Assembly (NCBI RefSeq): GCF_001957135.1
Contig: NZ_MPHK01000009.1
Location: 83,734-147,733, forward strand
Direction: 5' to 3'
DNA from: Shewanella sp. UCD-KL21
Lineage (GTDB): Bacteria > Pseudomonadota > Gammaproteobacteria > Enterobacterales > Shewanellaceae
Length of the DNA: 64,000 nucleotides
Shown here: in pieces, positions 8,494 to 17,089 of the stretch
Layout: every line of letters begins with the position of its first letter
How positions within the stretch are numbered: position 1 is the stretch's first letter
Position numbers and translations under genes: made by a program
The notes under the pieces: model-generated
Told to the model about the DNA's origin: nothing
The model's database searches: none
Seen by the model: only the letters and a program-made list of their open reading frames with translations

Positions 8494-10284
8494 TTAAGCA
8501 TTGGTTTTTACCAGATAATGATCGCCAGGTAATAAGGTTGCGGGCACATTATCAATTACCGTGGTGAACTCTCGCGCCACAAAGCCAGCCTGGTTTATTT
8601 TTATGCTCAATAGCGCTTGAAAATCACTGACTTTATCTAACAGGCTTTGATTTTCACCGGTAAATTTAATATCAAGAAAATCTCCTATCTTATGAGCATT
8701 AATCAATAAAGCCCCCTGAGTCAGATTAAATTTTAATTGCAACCGCCAACTTGTTGTCGCGCTCTTATCGTTAGAAGCGCCCCGTTCAAACTTACCCTCT
8801 AATTGCTCTTTTCGTGGGCCAATGGAGTAAGGCAGTGCTATATACCAAGTAAGATGCTGATTAGCGTCGCTGCTAGCTTGTTGGTATCCGCTAAAGCTAG
8901 TGGCTAATTTGCCTAAGGACTCCACGCCGCGGGCTTTATCTAAGGCACTTAAAAGCAATTGGCTTTGCTCAGTAATGTTGAGTACTTTTTGCTGCAGTTT
9001 ATCAAGATAGTGTTGCAATGACGGGCTCAGTTGGGTGTGAGCGCCTTGGCGTTTAAAGCCAATAAGCAACTGAAATAGTGCGCTAATTGCCCCAGCTGTT
9101 AATGCTGTATTAGGTAGCTGCTGCGTATTGGTCAGGTTTAAGTTGGTTAAGCTCAGTAGCTCTTGTTTTAATAAGCTTTGATCTGCAAGTTGGCTTAATG
9201 GCCGCGGATTTAAGCTCGGCAGTAATGCTAATAAAGCACTGGCAAGGCTATTAGTGGCATTATTGCTGTAAGTGTTTTTGAGAGGCATTGCGCCAGCTTT
9301 ATGTAAATTTTGTTTGAGTACTTCAACGGGGCTTTTGGTGTTTACTTGAGCCACAGTTGCGCTTGCAGAGTGTTGATGCGAGTTTGCCTGTTGCTGAGGT
9401 GGTTTTACATTGGTCACTGCGGTTTCAACACTGGCTGTTAAAGGTATTTGCTCAAGCTTATTTAATAGCTGACGCAGTAATTGGGCCGGTTCATCTTTTC
9501 TTACCACAACATGTTCAGAGTTAGCCTGTAACTGATTGTTATTGGTGCTTTTATTGTTGTTTTGGTTATTGGTATCAATCGCAAACAAATCAGCAGTCGT
9601 AACATGCAATATTGGGGTTAATGTTAACAGCGGTTTCCCAGCCACTAGGCTGATATGAGCGAGGTGTTGGCCTTGAGGCAATTTTGCTGATGCTGACACC
9701 GTAATCTCAACTCCGGATTCAAAGCGCATGTGATTATGTTTTATTTCAACCACAGGTAGCGGGTAACCTTGCGCTCTGGCGGCCAAGGCCATTAATTGCT
9801 GTGGTGAAATATTATTGCTTTTTGCCAGTGTTAGCAGCTCAATGGGCAGCTTAGTTTGTATCGCAGCTGCGACTAGCACTAACTGCTTATTGGTGAGACT
9901 GCTCGGTGTGGCTTGTTTATGAGATGCGCTACCAGTGAGCTTAGTTAATTGCTTGAGCGTGTCATTGCTTAACATTAACTGCCCACCAGAATGCAGGATT
10001 TGCTGTATTTGATGACTGGCTGAAAATTGAAATGTTTTATTCGCGATGGTAAAGGTAACCGCGACATGGCTTTTAGTATCGTGAGATAACTGGGGTACAG
10101 ATGATGAGCTGGCTGTAGACGCTTGGTTTGTAGCTGATGACAGTATTGAAGGTGACAGTATTGAAGATGACAGCGTAACAGGCACTAAGCTTGCTGGTTT
10201 AGCTATGGTGGTGCTGGGTAATTTGTGGCGTGTTTTTGAGGCTTCTGTTGTCGCCAGTCTTGCTGTGATCGAGCCTTGTGTCAT
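8494..10284 (-). CDS. FliK-like flagellar hook-length control protein
   Basis: A 596-residue protein rich in Gln, Asn, Ser, Thr and Leu, without membrane segments or signal peptide. The middle is low complexity. The C-terminal part (about 480-596), containing WRLQLKFNLTQGALLINAHK and LLSIKINQAGF, resembles the folded C-terminal domain of FliK, which touches FlhB to switch export from hook to filament subunits. The next gene encodes an FlhB-domain-like protein, which supports the call. The main fliK is normally found among the fliE-fliJ genes, so this is probably a second, divergent member. No strong ribosome-binding site precedes the ATG at 10284. Confidence 0.7.
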   Translation of the reverse strand: MTQGSITARLATTEASKTRHKLPSTTIAKPASLVPVTLSSSILSPSILSSATNQASTASSSSVPQLSHDTKSHVAVTFTIANKTFQFSASHQIQQILHSGGQLMLSNDTLKQLTKLTGSASHKQATPSSLTNKQLVLVAAAIQTKLPIELLTLAKSNNISPQQLMALAARAQGYPLPVVEIKHNHMRFESGVEITVSASAKLPQGQHLAHISLVAGKPLLTLTPILHVTTADLFAIDTNNQNNNKSTNNNQLQANSEHVVVRKDEPAQLLRQLLNKLEQIPLTASVETAVTNVKPPQQQANSHQHSASATVAQVNTKSPVEVLKQNLHKAGAMPLKNTYSNNATNSLASALLALLPSLNPRPLSQLADQSLLKQELLSLTNLNLTNTQQLPNTALTAGAISALFQLLIGFKRQGAHTQLSPSLQHYLDKLQQKVLNITEQSQLLLSALDKARGVESLGKLATSFSGYQQASSDANQHLTWYIALPYSIGPRKEQLEGKFERGASNDKSATTSWRLQLKFNLTQGALLINAHKIGDFLDIKFTGENQSLLDKVSDFQALLSIKINQAGFVAREFTTVIDNVPATLLPGDHYLVKTNA

Positions 10285-10778
10285 ATTTTTTCTATCGCCA
10301 CTTAAGTTGTTTATTGCTGTTTACGTAACCGTTATCTAACCATCTACGAAATTATTACCTAACTATCTACCAAAGCATTACCTAACTATCACCTTTAAAT
10401 ATGTTCTATTACAATTTAAGCGTTGATCTCCTACACTCCTTGAGTATCCTTAGCCGTAATTGTTGGCTATAGATGTTGTAGTTGTAGTATTTTTACCTAT
10501 CAAGTGTGATAAATTCGCGCAATTAATACTGTAAATAATATCTCAACAGTTTATTTGGCTAACTTAAATAGCGTTACACAGACTAGGTTATACAGACTGT
10601 ATCGACTTGATAGTCCTTAGCTTTAATGTTCAATGTAAATCTTTGCTAGAGTTAATCTATAAGCTTTACTGGTAAGAGAATACACGTTGAGTTTGTAATC
10701 TAGCACGGCTGAAATAGACCAACAGATTAACCTTAACTCAGAGTATTTCAGTATTGAATTTCCCCGAAAGAGAGATGT
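10285..10778. other. Divergent intergenic region between fliK-like gene and mlaA
   Basis: An AT-rich stretch of 494 bases must hold the promoters of both flanking genes. A short tandem repeat is present at 10331-10394 (separate entry). A GAGAGA site at about 10769-10775 precedes the mlaA ATG. No ORF of convincing quality and no clear hairpin were seen. Confidence 0.6.
10331..10394. repeat. Three-copy 23-bp tandem repeat
   Basis: Imperfect units begin at 10331, 10354 and 10377, each starting with (G/A)TTA(C/T)CTAAC(C/T)ATC. The spacing is exactly 23 bases, about two helical turns. Copies two and three are nearly identical over 14 bases. It lies shortly upstream of the fliK-like start codon. 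Confidence 0.75.
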
Positions 10779-11549
10779 ATGAAGTTTAAATTGTTGTTGC
10801 TTTCTTTATTAATGGCTTGCAGTGCCTTTTCATTAAAAGCCGAACCTATTCAGCAGGCGAGCAAGCCTGATGTCGAAGTCATCTATGATGATCCTCGTGA
10901 TCCCATCGAGGGATTTAACCGTGCCATGTGGGATTTTAATTACCATTATCTTGATCGCCATTTTTTCCGCCCCATAGCCCATGGATATAATGATTATTTG
11001 CCAACACCAGTAAAGTCTGGGGTTAATAATTTTGTGCGTAATTTTGAAGAACCAAGTTCGTTAGTGAATAACGCATTACAAGGGAAGTGGGGCTGGGCAG
11101 CCAATGCTGGCGGTCGATTTACCGTTAATACCACCTTAGGACTTTTCGGGGTAATTGATGTGGCAGACATGATGGGCATGACCCGCAAACAAGATGCCTT
11201 TAATGAAGTGTTAGGTTATTACGGCGTGCCAAACGGCCCTTATTTTATGGCACCTTTTTTTGGTCCTTATGTGACAAGGGAACTCGCCGCAGATTGGGTT
11301 GATAGTCTATACTTTCCTTTGTCAGAGTTCTTGTTATGGCAGTCAGTCCTTAAGTGGGGCTTGAAAAACCTCGACTCACGAGCATCAGCCATCGATCAAG
11401 AACGTCTATTAGATAATGCACTTGATCCATACACATTTGTGAAAGAAGCCTATTTTCAATATATGGATTACAAAGTTTATGATGGCAACGTGCCAGTCAA
11501 ACAAGATGATGATGAATTACTAGAAGAATATTTATTAGAGCTTGAGTGA
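10779..11549 (+). CDS. mlaA: Phospholipid-binding lipoprotein MlaA (VacJ)
   Basis: Outer-membrane component of the Mla pathway, which removes misplaced phospholipids from the outer leaflet. The 256-residue precursor has a lipoprotein signal ending LLMAC, with lipidated C14 expected, followed by the family hallmark DPRDPIEGFNRAMWDFNYHYLD and the downstream RFTVNTTLGLFGVIDVA and NEVLGYYGVPNGPYF segments. The C-terminus is strongly acidic. The rest of the Mla system is not in this window, as usual for mlaA. It is followed 51 bases later by an RssB-like regulator gene. Confidence 0.93.
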   Translation: MKFKLLLLSLLMACSAFSLKAEPIQQASKPDVEVIYDDPRDPIEGFNRAMWDFNYHYLDRHFFRPIAHGYNDYLPTPVKSGVNNFVRNFEEPSSLVNNALQGKWGWAANAGGRFTVNTTLGLFGVIDVADMMGMTRKQDAFNEVLGYYGVPNGPYFMAPFFGPYVTRELAADWVDSLYFPLSEFLLWQSVLKWGLKNLDSRASAIDQERLLDNALDPYTFVKEAYFQYMDYKVYDGNVPVKQDDDELLEEYLLELE

Positions 11550-11600
11550 TATTGCTGAACGATGAGGCTTCTTCGACAGCAGTGCTATCGGGGTAGTCTT

Positions 11601-12746
11601 ATGGCATTAACCAATGTCGCTGTGTTATTAGTTGAAGATGATGCAGTTTTTAGGCAGTTACTAGCTGATTTTTTAATGCAACAGGGGGCTGTTGTTTTTG
11701 AAGCAGCAAATGGTGAAGAGGGCGTTAAAGCCTTTCAAGCACAGCCTGTTGATATCGTCATCGCAGATTTAAGCATGCCACGTTTAGGGGGCCTTGGTAT
11801 GCTTAAACAGATAATCGAGTTAAACCCTTCAGTTCCTTCAATTGTCATATCAGGTAATAATGTGATGGCTGATGTCGTGGAAGCCTTGCGTTATGGTGCC
11901 TGCGATTACTTAGTCAAACCCGTTTCTGATCTTTTTATCATCCAGCAAGCCATTGAACAAGCCATAGCGTCGCAGGCTCAGTCCGATAAGCTTGATTTTA
12001 ATGACAGTCATGCTGTTATCAACTCAGCCGCTAGGATGAGCGAAGATTTATCATATCAAGAGTTAGCAGATAACTTTAGCCTACTGGAAAGCAGTGCAGA
12101 AGCGGCTAAGAGTGTACAGCAGCAATTATTTCCTGCCTCAAATATTGGTTATCCTAATGCCGATGTTCACTATAGCTTGTGTAAAAACAGTGATGTCAGT
12201 GCTTATTTTATCGATTCCACTATGGTGGGAGATAAGCATTTAATGATGTACATGGCGCATTTTTATCCTGAAGATAATCGCGCCGCATTTGGCTGTGTAT
12301 TAATGCGAAGCTTTGTTAACCAAAAATTAAAACAATACCGTAATGGCGTCAGTAATACCTTAATCGAGCCTTACAATATGCTGAGCTATTTGAATGAGCG
12401 TATGGTGACTTCAGGCCTGCACCTGTATGTGGATATGGTATATGTGTGTGTTGAGCTTGAACATTTCAGAGTCGCGATTGGCCAAGCGGGTAGTGGACTA
12501 CGTTGCTATTTACGCAATAATAACGGCTTAGCACCACTGGCAATTTCACCTTCACGACAATTAGGCTCAGATGAGTGGAATAAGCCTAGTATGCAGTTCA
12601 GAAGTTTACTGCCAGAGGAAAAGATTTGTATTGTCAGCGGTGATGCAAATCATCGAGCTCGATTACTGAATAACCAATTTAATGGCTTGTTTTATGATGA
12701 AACGCTAGCCGCTGGTGGCTTTATGGAGTTAGCTCTTAAGCTGTAA
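11601..12746 (+). CDS. RssB-like response regulator with degenerate PP2C-type effector domain
   Basis: Protein of 381 residues with a receiver domain (about 1-125: acidic pair E12-D13-D14, phospho-site D56 in IADLSMP, K106 region in YLVKPV) followed by a linker and a C-terminal domain resembling PP2C/SpoIIE phosphatases (YNMLSYLNERM, GQAGSGLRCYL). The usual metal-binding aspartate motifs of active PP2C enzymes are not apparent, as in RssB, the adaptor that delivers RpoS to ClpXP. Whether it does the same here is inferred. ATG at 11601 is chosen because GGGGTA lies upstream and the receiver domain begins directly after it. Likely in one operon with mlaA. Confidence 0.75.
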   Translation: MALTNVAVLLVEDDAVFRQLLADFLMQQGAVVFEAANGEEGVKAFQAQPVDIVIADLSMPRLGGLGMLKQIIELNPSVPSIVISGNNVMADVVEALRYGACDYLVKPVSDLFIIQQAIEQAIASQAQSDKLDFNDSHAVINSAARMSEDLSYQELADNFSLLESSAEAAKSVQQQLFPASNIGYPNADVHYSLCKNSDVSAYFIDSTMVGDKHLMMYMAHFYPEDNRAAFGCVLMRSFVNQKLKQYRNGVSNTLIEPYNMLSYLNERMVTSGLHLYVDMVYVCVELEHFRVAIGQAGSGLRCYLRNNNGLAPLAISPSRQLGSDEWNKPSMQFRSLLPEEKICIVSGDANHRARLLNNQFNGLFYDETLAAGGFMELALKL

Positions 12747-12809
12747 TCGATTAAACGCCAGCAGCCCACGTCATAAACTCAGTATTGAATAAATAAGGCG
12801 GCAATAAAA

Positions 12810-12830
12810 AACCTCGCATATAGCGAGGTT
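12810..12830. terminator. Bidirectional terminator between rssB-like gene and POT transporter
   Basis: Arms AACCTCGC and GCGAGGTT enclose a short ATAT loop. Six A residues before it give a T-tract for minus-strand transcription, so it mainly ends the transporter transcript; the plus strand has a weaker TTTGTT. Confidence 0.75.
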
Positions 12831-12860
12831 TGTTAATTTATGATGCTTTAAAGCTAAGTA

Positions 12861-14366
12861 TTAATGCTTTATTGCTTCATGATCAGCCGTCACTGCAATT
12901 TCTTCAGTTAACGCTTGCTCTTCAGTTTCGTTGTGACCTTCTGCACCGTGCATCCAATCAACTAGCTTGTCAGCCATGAAGTATAAGATAACCGCTGAGA
13001 TACCTGCTGTGATCGCAATACCAGCAAAAATAGACATTGCATTGGCAAGTTGGTCTTCCACATCACCGCCGTGACCAATTAATGAACCTACTAGGCCACC
13101 AATTTTGTTAGCCGCTGCGATAAATAGGAACCAAGCACCCATCATTAATGATGCGATACGCAGTGGAGCCAATTTAGTGACCATTGATAAGCCAATTGGT
13201 GATAAACATAATTCACCCATGGTGTGGAAGAAGTATGCACCGACTAACCACCACATGCTTGATTTAGCTGACGCGTCGCCACCCATTTCAAGTACTGCAC
13301 CGATCATAAATAGGAAACCAATACCCAATAGCACCAAACCTAAGGCAAACTTAACAGGCGAGTTAGGTTCGTTTTTACCTAAGCGGATCCAAATAGACGC
13401 AATCACAGGGGCAAAAACAACGATGAAGATAGCATTAAGTGATTGGAAATAAGTGGTTGGAACTTCCCAACCACCAATCATACGATCGGTAAAGTTGTTA
13501 GTGAATAAGTTCATTAATCCGCCTGCTTGCTCGAAGCCTGCCCAGAAAATAACCGTGAATAAACCCATTACCATGATCACTTTAATGCGATCACGTTCAA
13601 CTTTAGTTAAAGGCTCTTTACGTATTTCACCTTTCGCTTCATTTTTTTGCTTTTCAAGTTTAGCGGCTGGAACCGTACCGATATCGCCAAGTAGCTTTTG
13701 CGCAAATATAAATTGAATGATTAATGACGCCACCATACCAATACCCGCACAGAAGAAACCTGCTTGCCAGTTGTTAACAAATACTTCTTTGCCATCAATA
13801 ACAATGCTATGGCCAAATTGGGTGTATGCCCATGCCACAATGAAACCTGATAATGCCGCACCAACGTTAATACCCATATAGAAGATAGTAAATGCACCGT
13901 CACGACGATGATCGCCTTCTTCATATAAGTCACCAACCATAGTTGAGATGTTTGGCTTAAATAGACCATTACCAATAATCAAGGTGCCTAGGCCAATGTA
14001 AAACATGGTTGTTTCTAGACCAGGCATCCAGCTATGTGGCGCTGCTAAGGTAAATTGACCTGCTGCCATTAAGAAGCCGCCAATATAAATCGCTTTACGT
14101 TGGCCTAAAATATTATCCGCTAACCATCCGCCAAAAAGCGGGGTTAAGTACACTAAACCGGTAAATGTTCCATAAAGAGAAAGTGCGTCTGCTTGAGTCC
14201 AACCAAGACCACTACCACCATTAGACTCAACTTTGTCGACCAGATAGAGCACCAAAATGGCACGCATAGCGTAGTAACTGAATCTTTCCCATAGTTCTGT
14301 TGTAAACAGCAGGAAAAGCCCCTTGGGATGACCAAGCATGGTCCCCTGTGGTTTTGCATTGCTCAT
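12861..14366 (-). CDS. Proton-dependent oligopeptide transporter (POT/PTR2 family)
   Basis: Inner-membrane protein of about 501 residues with some 14 hydrophobic segments, importing di- and tripeptides with protons. The POT signature ELWERFSYYAMRAI (an ExxERFxYY motif) is in the first helix, and FYMGINVGAALSGF is the second family signature. A soluble loop with Lys/Glu-rich sequence divides the two halves. I place the start at ATG 14366 (MSNAKPQGT) because GGTGGAAGA lies just upstream; a longer frame from TTG 14435 has no ribosome-binding site. The bidirectional terminator at 12810-12830 ends the transcript. Substrate range cannot be told from sequence. Confidence 0.9.
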   Translation of the reverse strand: MSNAKPQGTMLGHPKGLFLLFTTELWERFSYYAMRAILVLYLVDKVESNGGSGLGWTQADALSLYGTFTGLVYLTPLFGGWLADNILGQRKAIYIGGFLMAAGQFTLAAPHSWMPGLETTMFYIGLGTLIIGNGLFKPNISTMVGDLYEEGDHRRDGAFTIFYMGINVGAALSGFIVAWAYTQFGHSIVIDGKEVFVNNWQAGFFCAGIGMVASLIIQFIFAQKLLGDIGTVPAAKLEKQKNEAKGEIRKEPLTKVERDRIKVIMVMGLFTVIFWAGFEQAGGLMNLFTNNFTDRMIGGWEVPTTYFQSLNAIFIVVFAPVIASIWIRLGKNEPNSPVKFALGLVLLGIGFLFMIGAVLEMGGDASAKSSMWWLVGAYFFHTMGELCLSPIGLSMVTKLAPLRIASLMMGAWFLFIAAANKIGGLVGSLIGHGGDVEDQLANAMSIFAGIAITAGISAVILYFMADKLVDWMHGAEGHNETEEQALTEEIAVTADHEAIKH

Positions 14367-14981
14367 TAAGTCTTCCACCTTAAGCTTGTGATTTGCCTGC
14401 GGGACCACTGTCGCCACAGAAATTGTTGTTTGCAATTGTGATTATGTTCAACGTATTGATATTTTCAGAATAACATTCTGTCGCGTTTCAATTTAGTTGC
14501 TATAAATTTAACCACTTTGTTGTTTATTTATTATAGTAAATGTTGTCATTTTAAAGTTTTAAGGGTTAAAACCTTAAAAAGCTACCCTTATATACATCTT
14601 ATAAGCCTTAAAAGTCAATGGCAATGGGCGATCTGCGCTTGTAAATGTAGACGTTGAATCAGTTTTTAACCGCTTACAAAGATACCTTTGTTGGTTTTTT
14701 GGTGTTAGTTGGCAAGCTTTTAGCTGGCAAATGCGATTAAAGCCACCATAACAACGGATAACAGAATTGCTGACACCTATTTAGGATGAGATCGGTTAGC
14801 GGGCTGACAAATAGAATCTATACTTGTTTTAATTGTGTAAACGTTTTGCAAATTCTTAACAAGTATATAAAATGTAACTCATTGGATTTTAGTGTAGAAA
14901 AAACGAAATTTTAGTTTTATTGCATATTAAGTGTCTGACCATTGAGTGTATTTAACTGACTTTAATGGCGGAGGCAGGATC
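14367..14981. other. Divergent intergenic region, POT transporter / OmpA-like gene
   Basis: About 615 AT-rich bases carrying promoters for both directions. An A/T-rich hairpin with arms TTTTAAGG and CCTTAAAA lies near 14556-14579. A GGAGG site at 14970-14974 belongs to the OmpA-like gene. No convincing coding sequence was seen. Confidence 0.5.
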
Positions 14982-15479
14982 TTGTATCGACAACTTGTTT
15001 GTTTATGCAGCTTAGTTTTTAGCTGTTCAGTGCTTGCTTGGGTTGATAGTGACCTTGATGGCGTACCTGATAAAAAAGATGCTTGTCCCAATACACAGAT
15101 TAACACAGCAGTACTTGCCAACGGCTGCCAGCAAAACTTGGGCTTAGTGAACGTCAGCCCGATATATTTTAATTTTGGCCAGTCTCGGGTGTTAAGGTCG
15201 CAATTACCCAGTATTGAGCGGGCGCAGCAGATCATTAAGGCCAATAAGCTTGTCAGTATTTCTTTACTAGGTCACACCGACAACATTGGTAGTGAGCAAT
15301 TAAACGCCAGTTTGTCAGTAAAAAGAGCCCAATCAGTTAAAGATATTTTGGTAACACAGTTTGCTATTGATGTGGGTGTCATAGAAGTCATTGGTATGGG
15401 GAGCTTAGCTCCGGTATCAAAAAATAGTACCGCGCTAGGTAGGCAAAAAAATAGACGCGTTGAATTCAAGTTTAAATAA
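14982..15479 (+). CDS. OmpA-family protein with thrombospondin type 3 repeat
   Basis: Exported protein of 165 residues. A signal peptide (about 1-19, ending SVLA) is followed by a calcium-binding type 3 motif DSDLDGVPDKKDACPNT and an OmpA-like peptidoglycan-binding domain, seen in ISLLGHTDNIGS, LSVKRAQSVKDIL and the final RQKNRRVEFKFK. It is much shorter than OmpA and has no beta-barrel, so it probably sits in the periplasm attached to the cell wall. The start is TTG at 14982, selected because GGAGG at 14970-14974 is well placed and the signal peptide starts there; an upstream GTG at 14946 has no such site. mscS follows 25 bases later. Confidence 0.85.
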   Translation: MYRQLVCLCSLVFSCSVLAWVDSDLDGVPDKKDACPNTQINTAVLANGCQQNLGLVNVSPIYFNFGQSRVLRSQLPSIERAQQIIKANKLVSISLLGHTDNIGSEQLNASLSVKRAQSVKDILVTQFAIDVGVIEVIGMGSLAPVSKNSTALGRQKNRRVEFKFK

Positions 15480-15504
15480 TTATTATTAATAAAGGGAGTA
15501 AACC

Positions 15505-16329
15505 ATGGAAAACATCGAGAGTTTGATGGCACAAGCGCCTGAATTTTTAATCACTTATGGATTAAAAGTTGTGATGGCCATTTTGATATTTATCATAGGT
15601 AAATATCTATCTAACGTAGCTAAGAAATTAACTACAAAACTATTACTAGGCCGTAAAATTGATGAAACAGTAGCATCATTTGTCGGTAATTTGGTTTGGG
15701 GCGTGGTATTTGTATTTACGATTATCGCAACTCTGGGTCAAATTGGCGTACAAACAGCGTCACTGGTTGCTGTATTGGGTGCTGCAGGTTTAGCTGTAGG
15801 TTTAGCGCTGCAAGGGTCACTATCTAACTTCGCATCTGGCGTGTTAATGGTTATCTTCCGCCCATGTCGCGTTGGTGATTATGTTGATGCTGCTGGCGTA
15901 TCAGGTACTATTGATGAAATTACTATTTTCTCAACCCGTTTATTAACTCCAGATAATAAAGTTATCGTTGCACCTAACTCTGCAATGATGAATGGCACTA
16001 TTACTAACTACTCAGCACAAGAAAAACGCCGAGTGGATATGGTTATTGGTGTTGGCTACGGCGCTGATATTGCTAAGACTAAGCAAATTTTAACTGAGGT
16101 ATTAGACAATAATAGCTACGTGCTAAAAGATCCTGCCTATACGATAGCACTTGCTGAATTAGGTGATTCGTCAATTAACTTTGTGGTTCGTCCTTGGGTT
16201 AAAACTCCTGATTATTGGGGCGCTAAGTTTGAGCTGTTAGAGCAAATTAAGAATGCGCTTGATGCTGCAGGTATTGAAATTCCATTCCCACAAATGGATT
16301 TACATTTAAAAGAAATGCCAGCTAAATAG
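15505..16329 (+). CDS. mscS: Small-conductance mechanosensitive channel MscS
   Basis: Inner-membrane channel of 274 residues, close to the 286 of E. coli MscS. Three membrane helices precede the Gly/Ala-rich pore helix GAAGLAVGLALQGSLSNFASG, followed by FRPCRVGDYVD and the cytoplasmic beta and alpha-beta domains. It opens on osmotic downshock to release solutes. AAAGGGAG at 15491-15498 precedes the ATG. It may be co-transcribed with the OmpA-like gene 25 bases upstream; an intrinsic terminator follows. Confidence 0.94.
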   Translation: MENIESLMAQAPEFLITYGLKVVMAILIFIIGKYLSNVAKKLTTKLLLGRKIDETVASFVGNLVWGVVFVFTIIATLGQIGVQTASLVAVLGAAGLAVGLALQGSLSNFASGVLMVIFRPCRVGDYVDAAGVSGTIDEITIFSTRLLTPDNKVIVAPNSAMMNGTITNYSAQEKRRVDMVIGVGYGADIAKTKQILTEVLDNNSYVLKDPAYTIALAELGDSSINFVVRPWVKTPDYWGAKFELLEQIKNALDAAGIEIPFPQMDLHLKEMPAK

Positions 16330-16352
16330 CCTATTTAGTGCATTTTATTCAC

Positions 16353-16379
16353 AAAGCCAGCTATTATGCTGGCTTTTTT
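16353..16379 (+). terminator. Intrinsic terminator after mscS
   Basis: Arms AAAGCCAGC and GCTGGCTTT with loop TATTAT, followed by a run of T. The stem is almost the same as that after cheW. Confidence 0.85.
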
Positions 16380-16416
16380 ATGGCTATTTTATCGCAATGA
16401 TTTGGTGAGGTTAATA

Positions 16417-17001
16417 ATGTACAAAAATATTCTATCTTCAGTCGCAGTGGTTATTGCGCTTACCTTGCCTAATGTCAGTGTTGGCAGTGAAGTGACGACA
16501 ATTACTATGGGCGGTAAGCCGATGGCGTTAGTAGGCCAGCAATTAAGCGTTAATACTCAAGCCCCTGACTTTACCCTTGTTAATGAGATATTTGAGCCTA
16601 TAAGTTTGGCTGACTTTAAAGGAAAAACCGTATTAATTAGTGCTGTGCCCAGCTTAGATACTGGGGTTTGCGCTTTGCAGACTAAGCAATTTAATAAATC
16701 AGTTGGTCAATACAATGACAATGTGGTGATGTTAACTATTAGCACTGATTTACCTTTTGCTCAAAAGCGTTTTTGTCAGGCAGAGCAAGTGGATAAAATA
16801 ACAGTGCTGTCAGATTCAGTATGGCGAGATTTTGGTCTTAAATATGGTTTACTTATCAAAGACCGCGGCTTACTTGCGCGAGCTATTTTGATTATTGATG
16901 CGAACGGAACACTCAAATATAAAGAACTTGTGGCTGAGGTGGCTAACCATCCAGATTACGACGCCGCATTATCGGCATTAAATAGAATTTCTGCCGACTA
17001 G
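16417..17001 (+). CDS. tpx: Thiol peroxidase Tpx, exported form
   Basis: Atypical 2-Cys peroxiredoxin that reduces hydroperoxides. The mature part matches Tpx: peroxidatic C85 in SLDTGVCALQTKQF (with T82), and resolving C120 in QKRFCQAEQ, a 35-residue spacing like that of E. coli Tpx. Unlike the E. coli enzyme it carries an N-terminal signal peptide (MYKNILSSVAVVIALTLPNVSVGS), so it is predicted to act in the periplasm, where its electron donor is unknown. ATG 16417 follows GTGAGG at 16405-16410; longer reading frames run into the mscS terminator. Total length 194 residues. Confidence 0.92.
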   Translation: MYKNILSSVAVVIALTLPNVSVGSEVTTITMGGKPMALVGQQLSVNTQAPDFTLVNEIFEPISLADFKGKTVLISAVPSLDTGVCALQTKQFNKSVGQYNDNVVMLTISTDLPFAQKRFCQAEQVDKITVLSDSVWRDFGLKYGLLIKDRGLLARAILIIDANGTLKYKELVAEVANHPDYDAALSALNRISAD

Positions 17002-17089
17002 CACAAGCTTAAGCACGAATAACTGGGGTAGAATAAGCTAATTTTACAGTACTAGAAACAGTACTCGCGCCAGTTTATTGAGAGTGGAT

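Noticed and set aside
14946..14981. GTG at 14946 as the start of the OmpA-like protein
   Set aside because: No ribosome-binding site, and it would place polar residues before the signal peptide; TTG at 14982 has GGAGG at the right distance.
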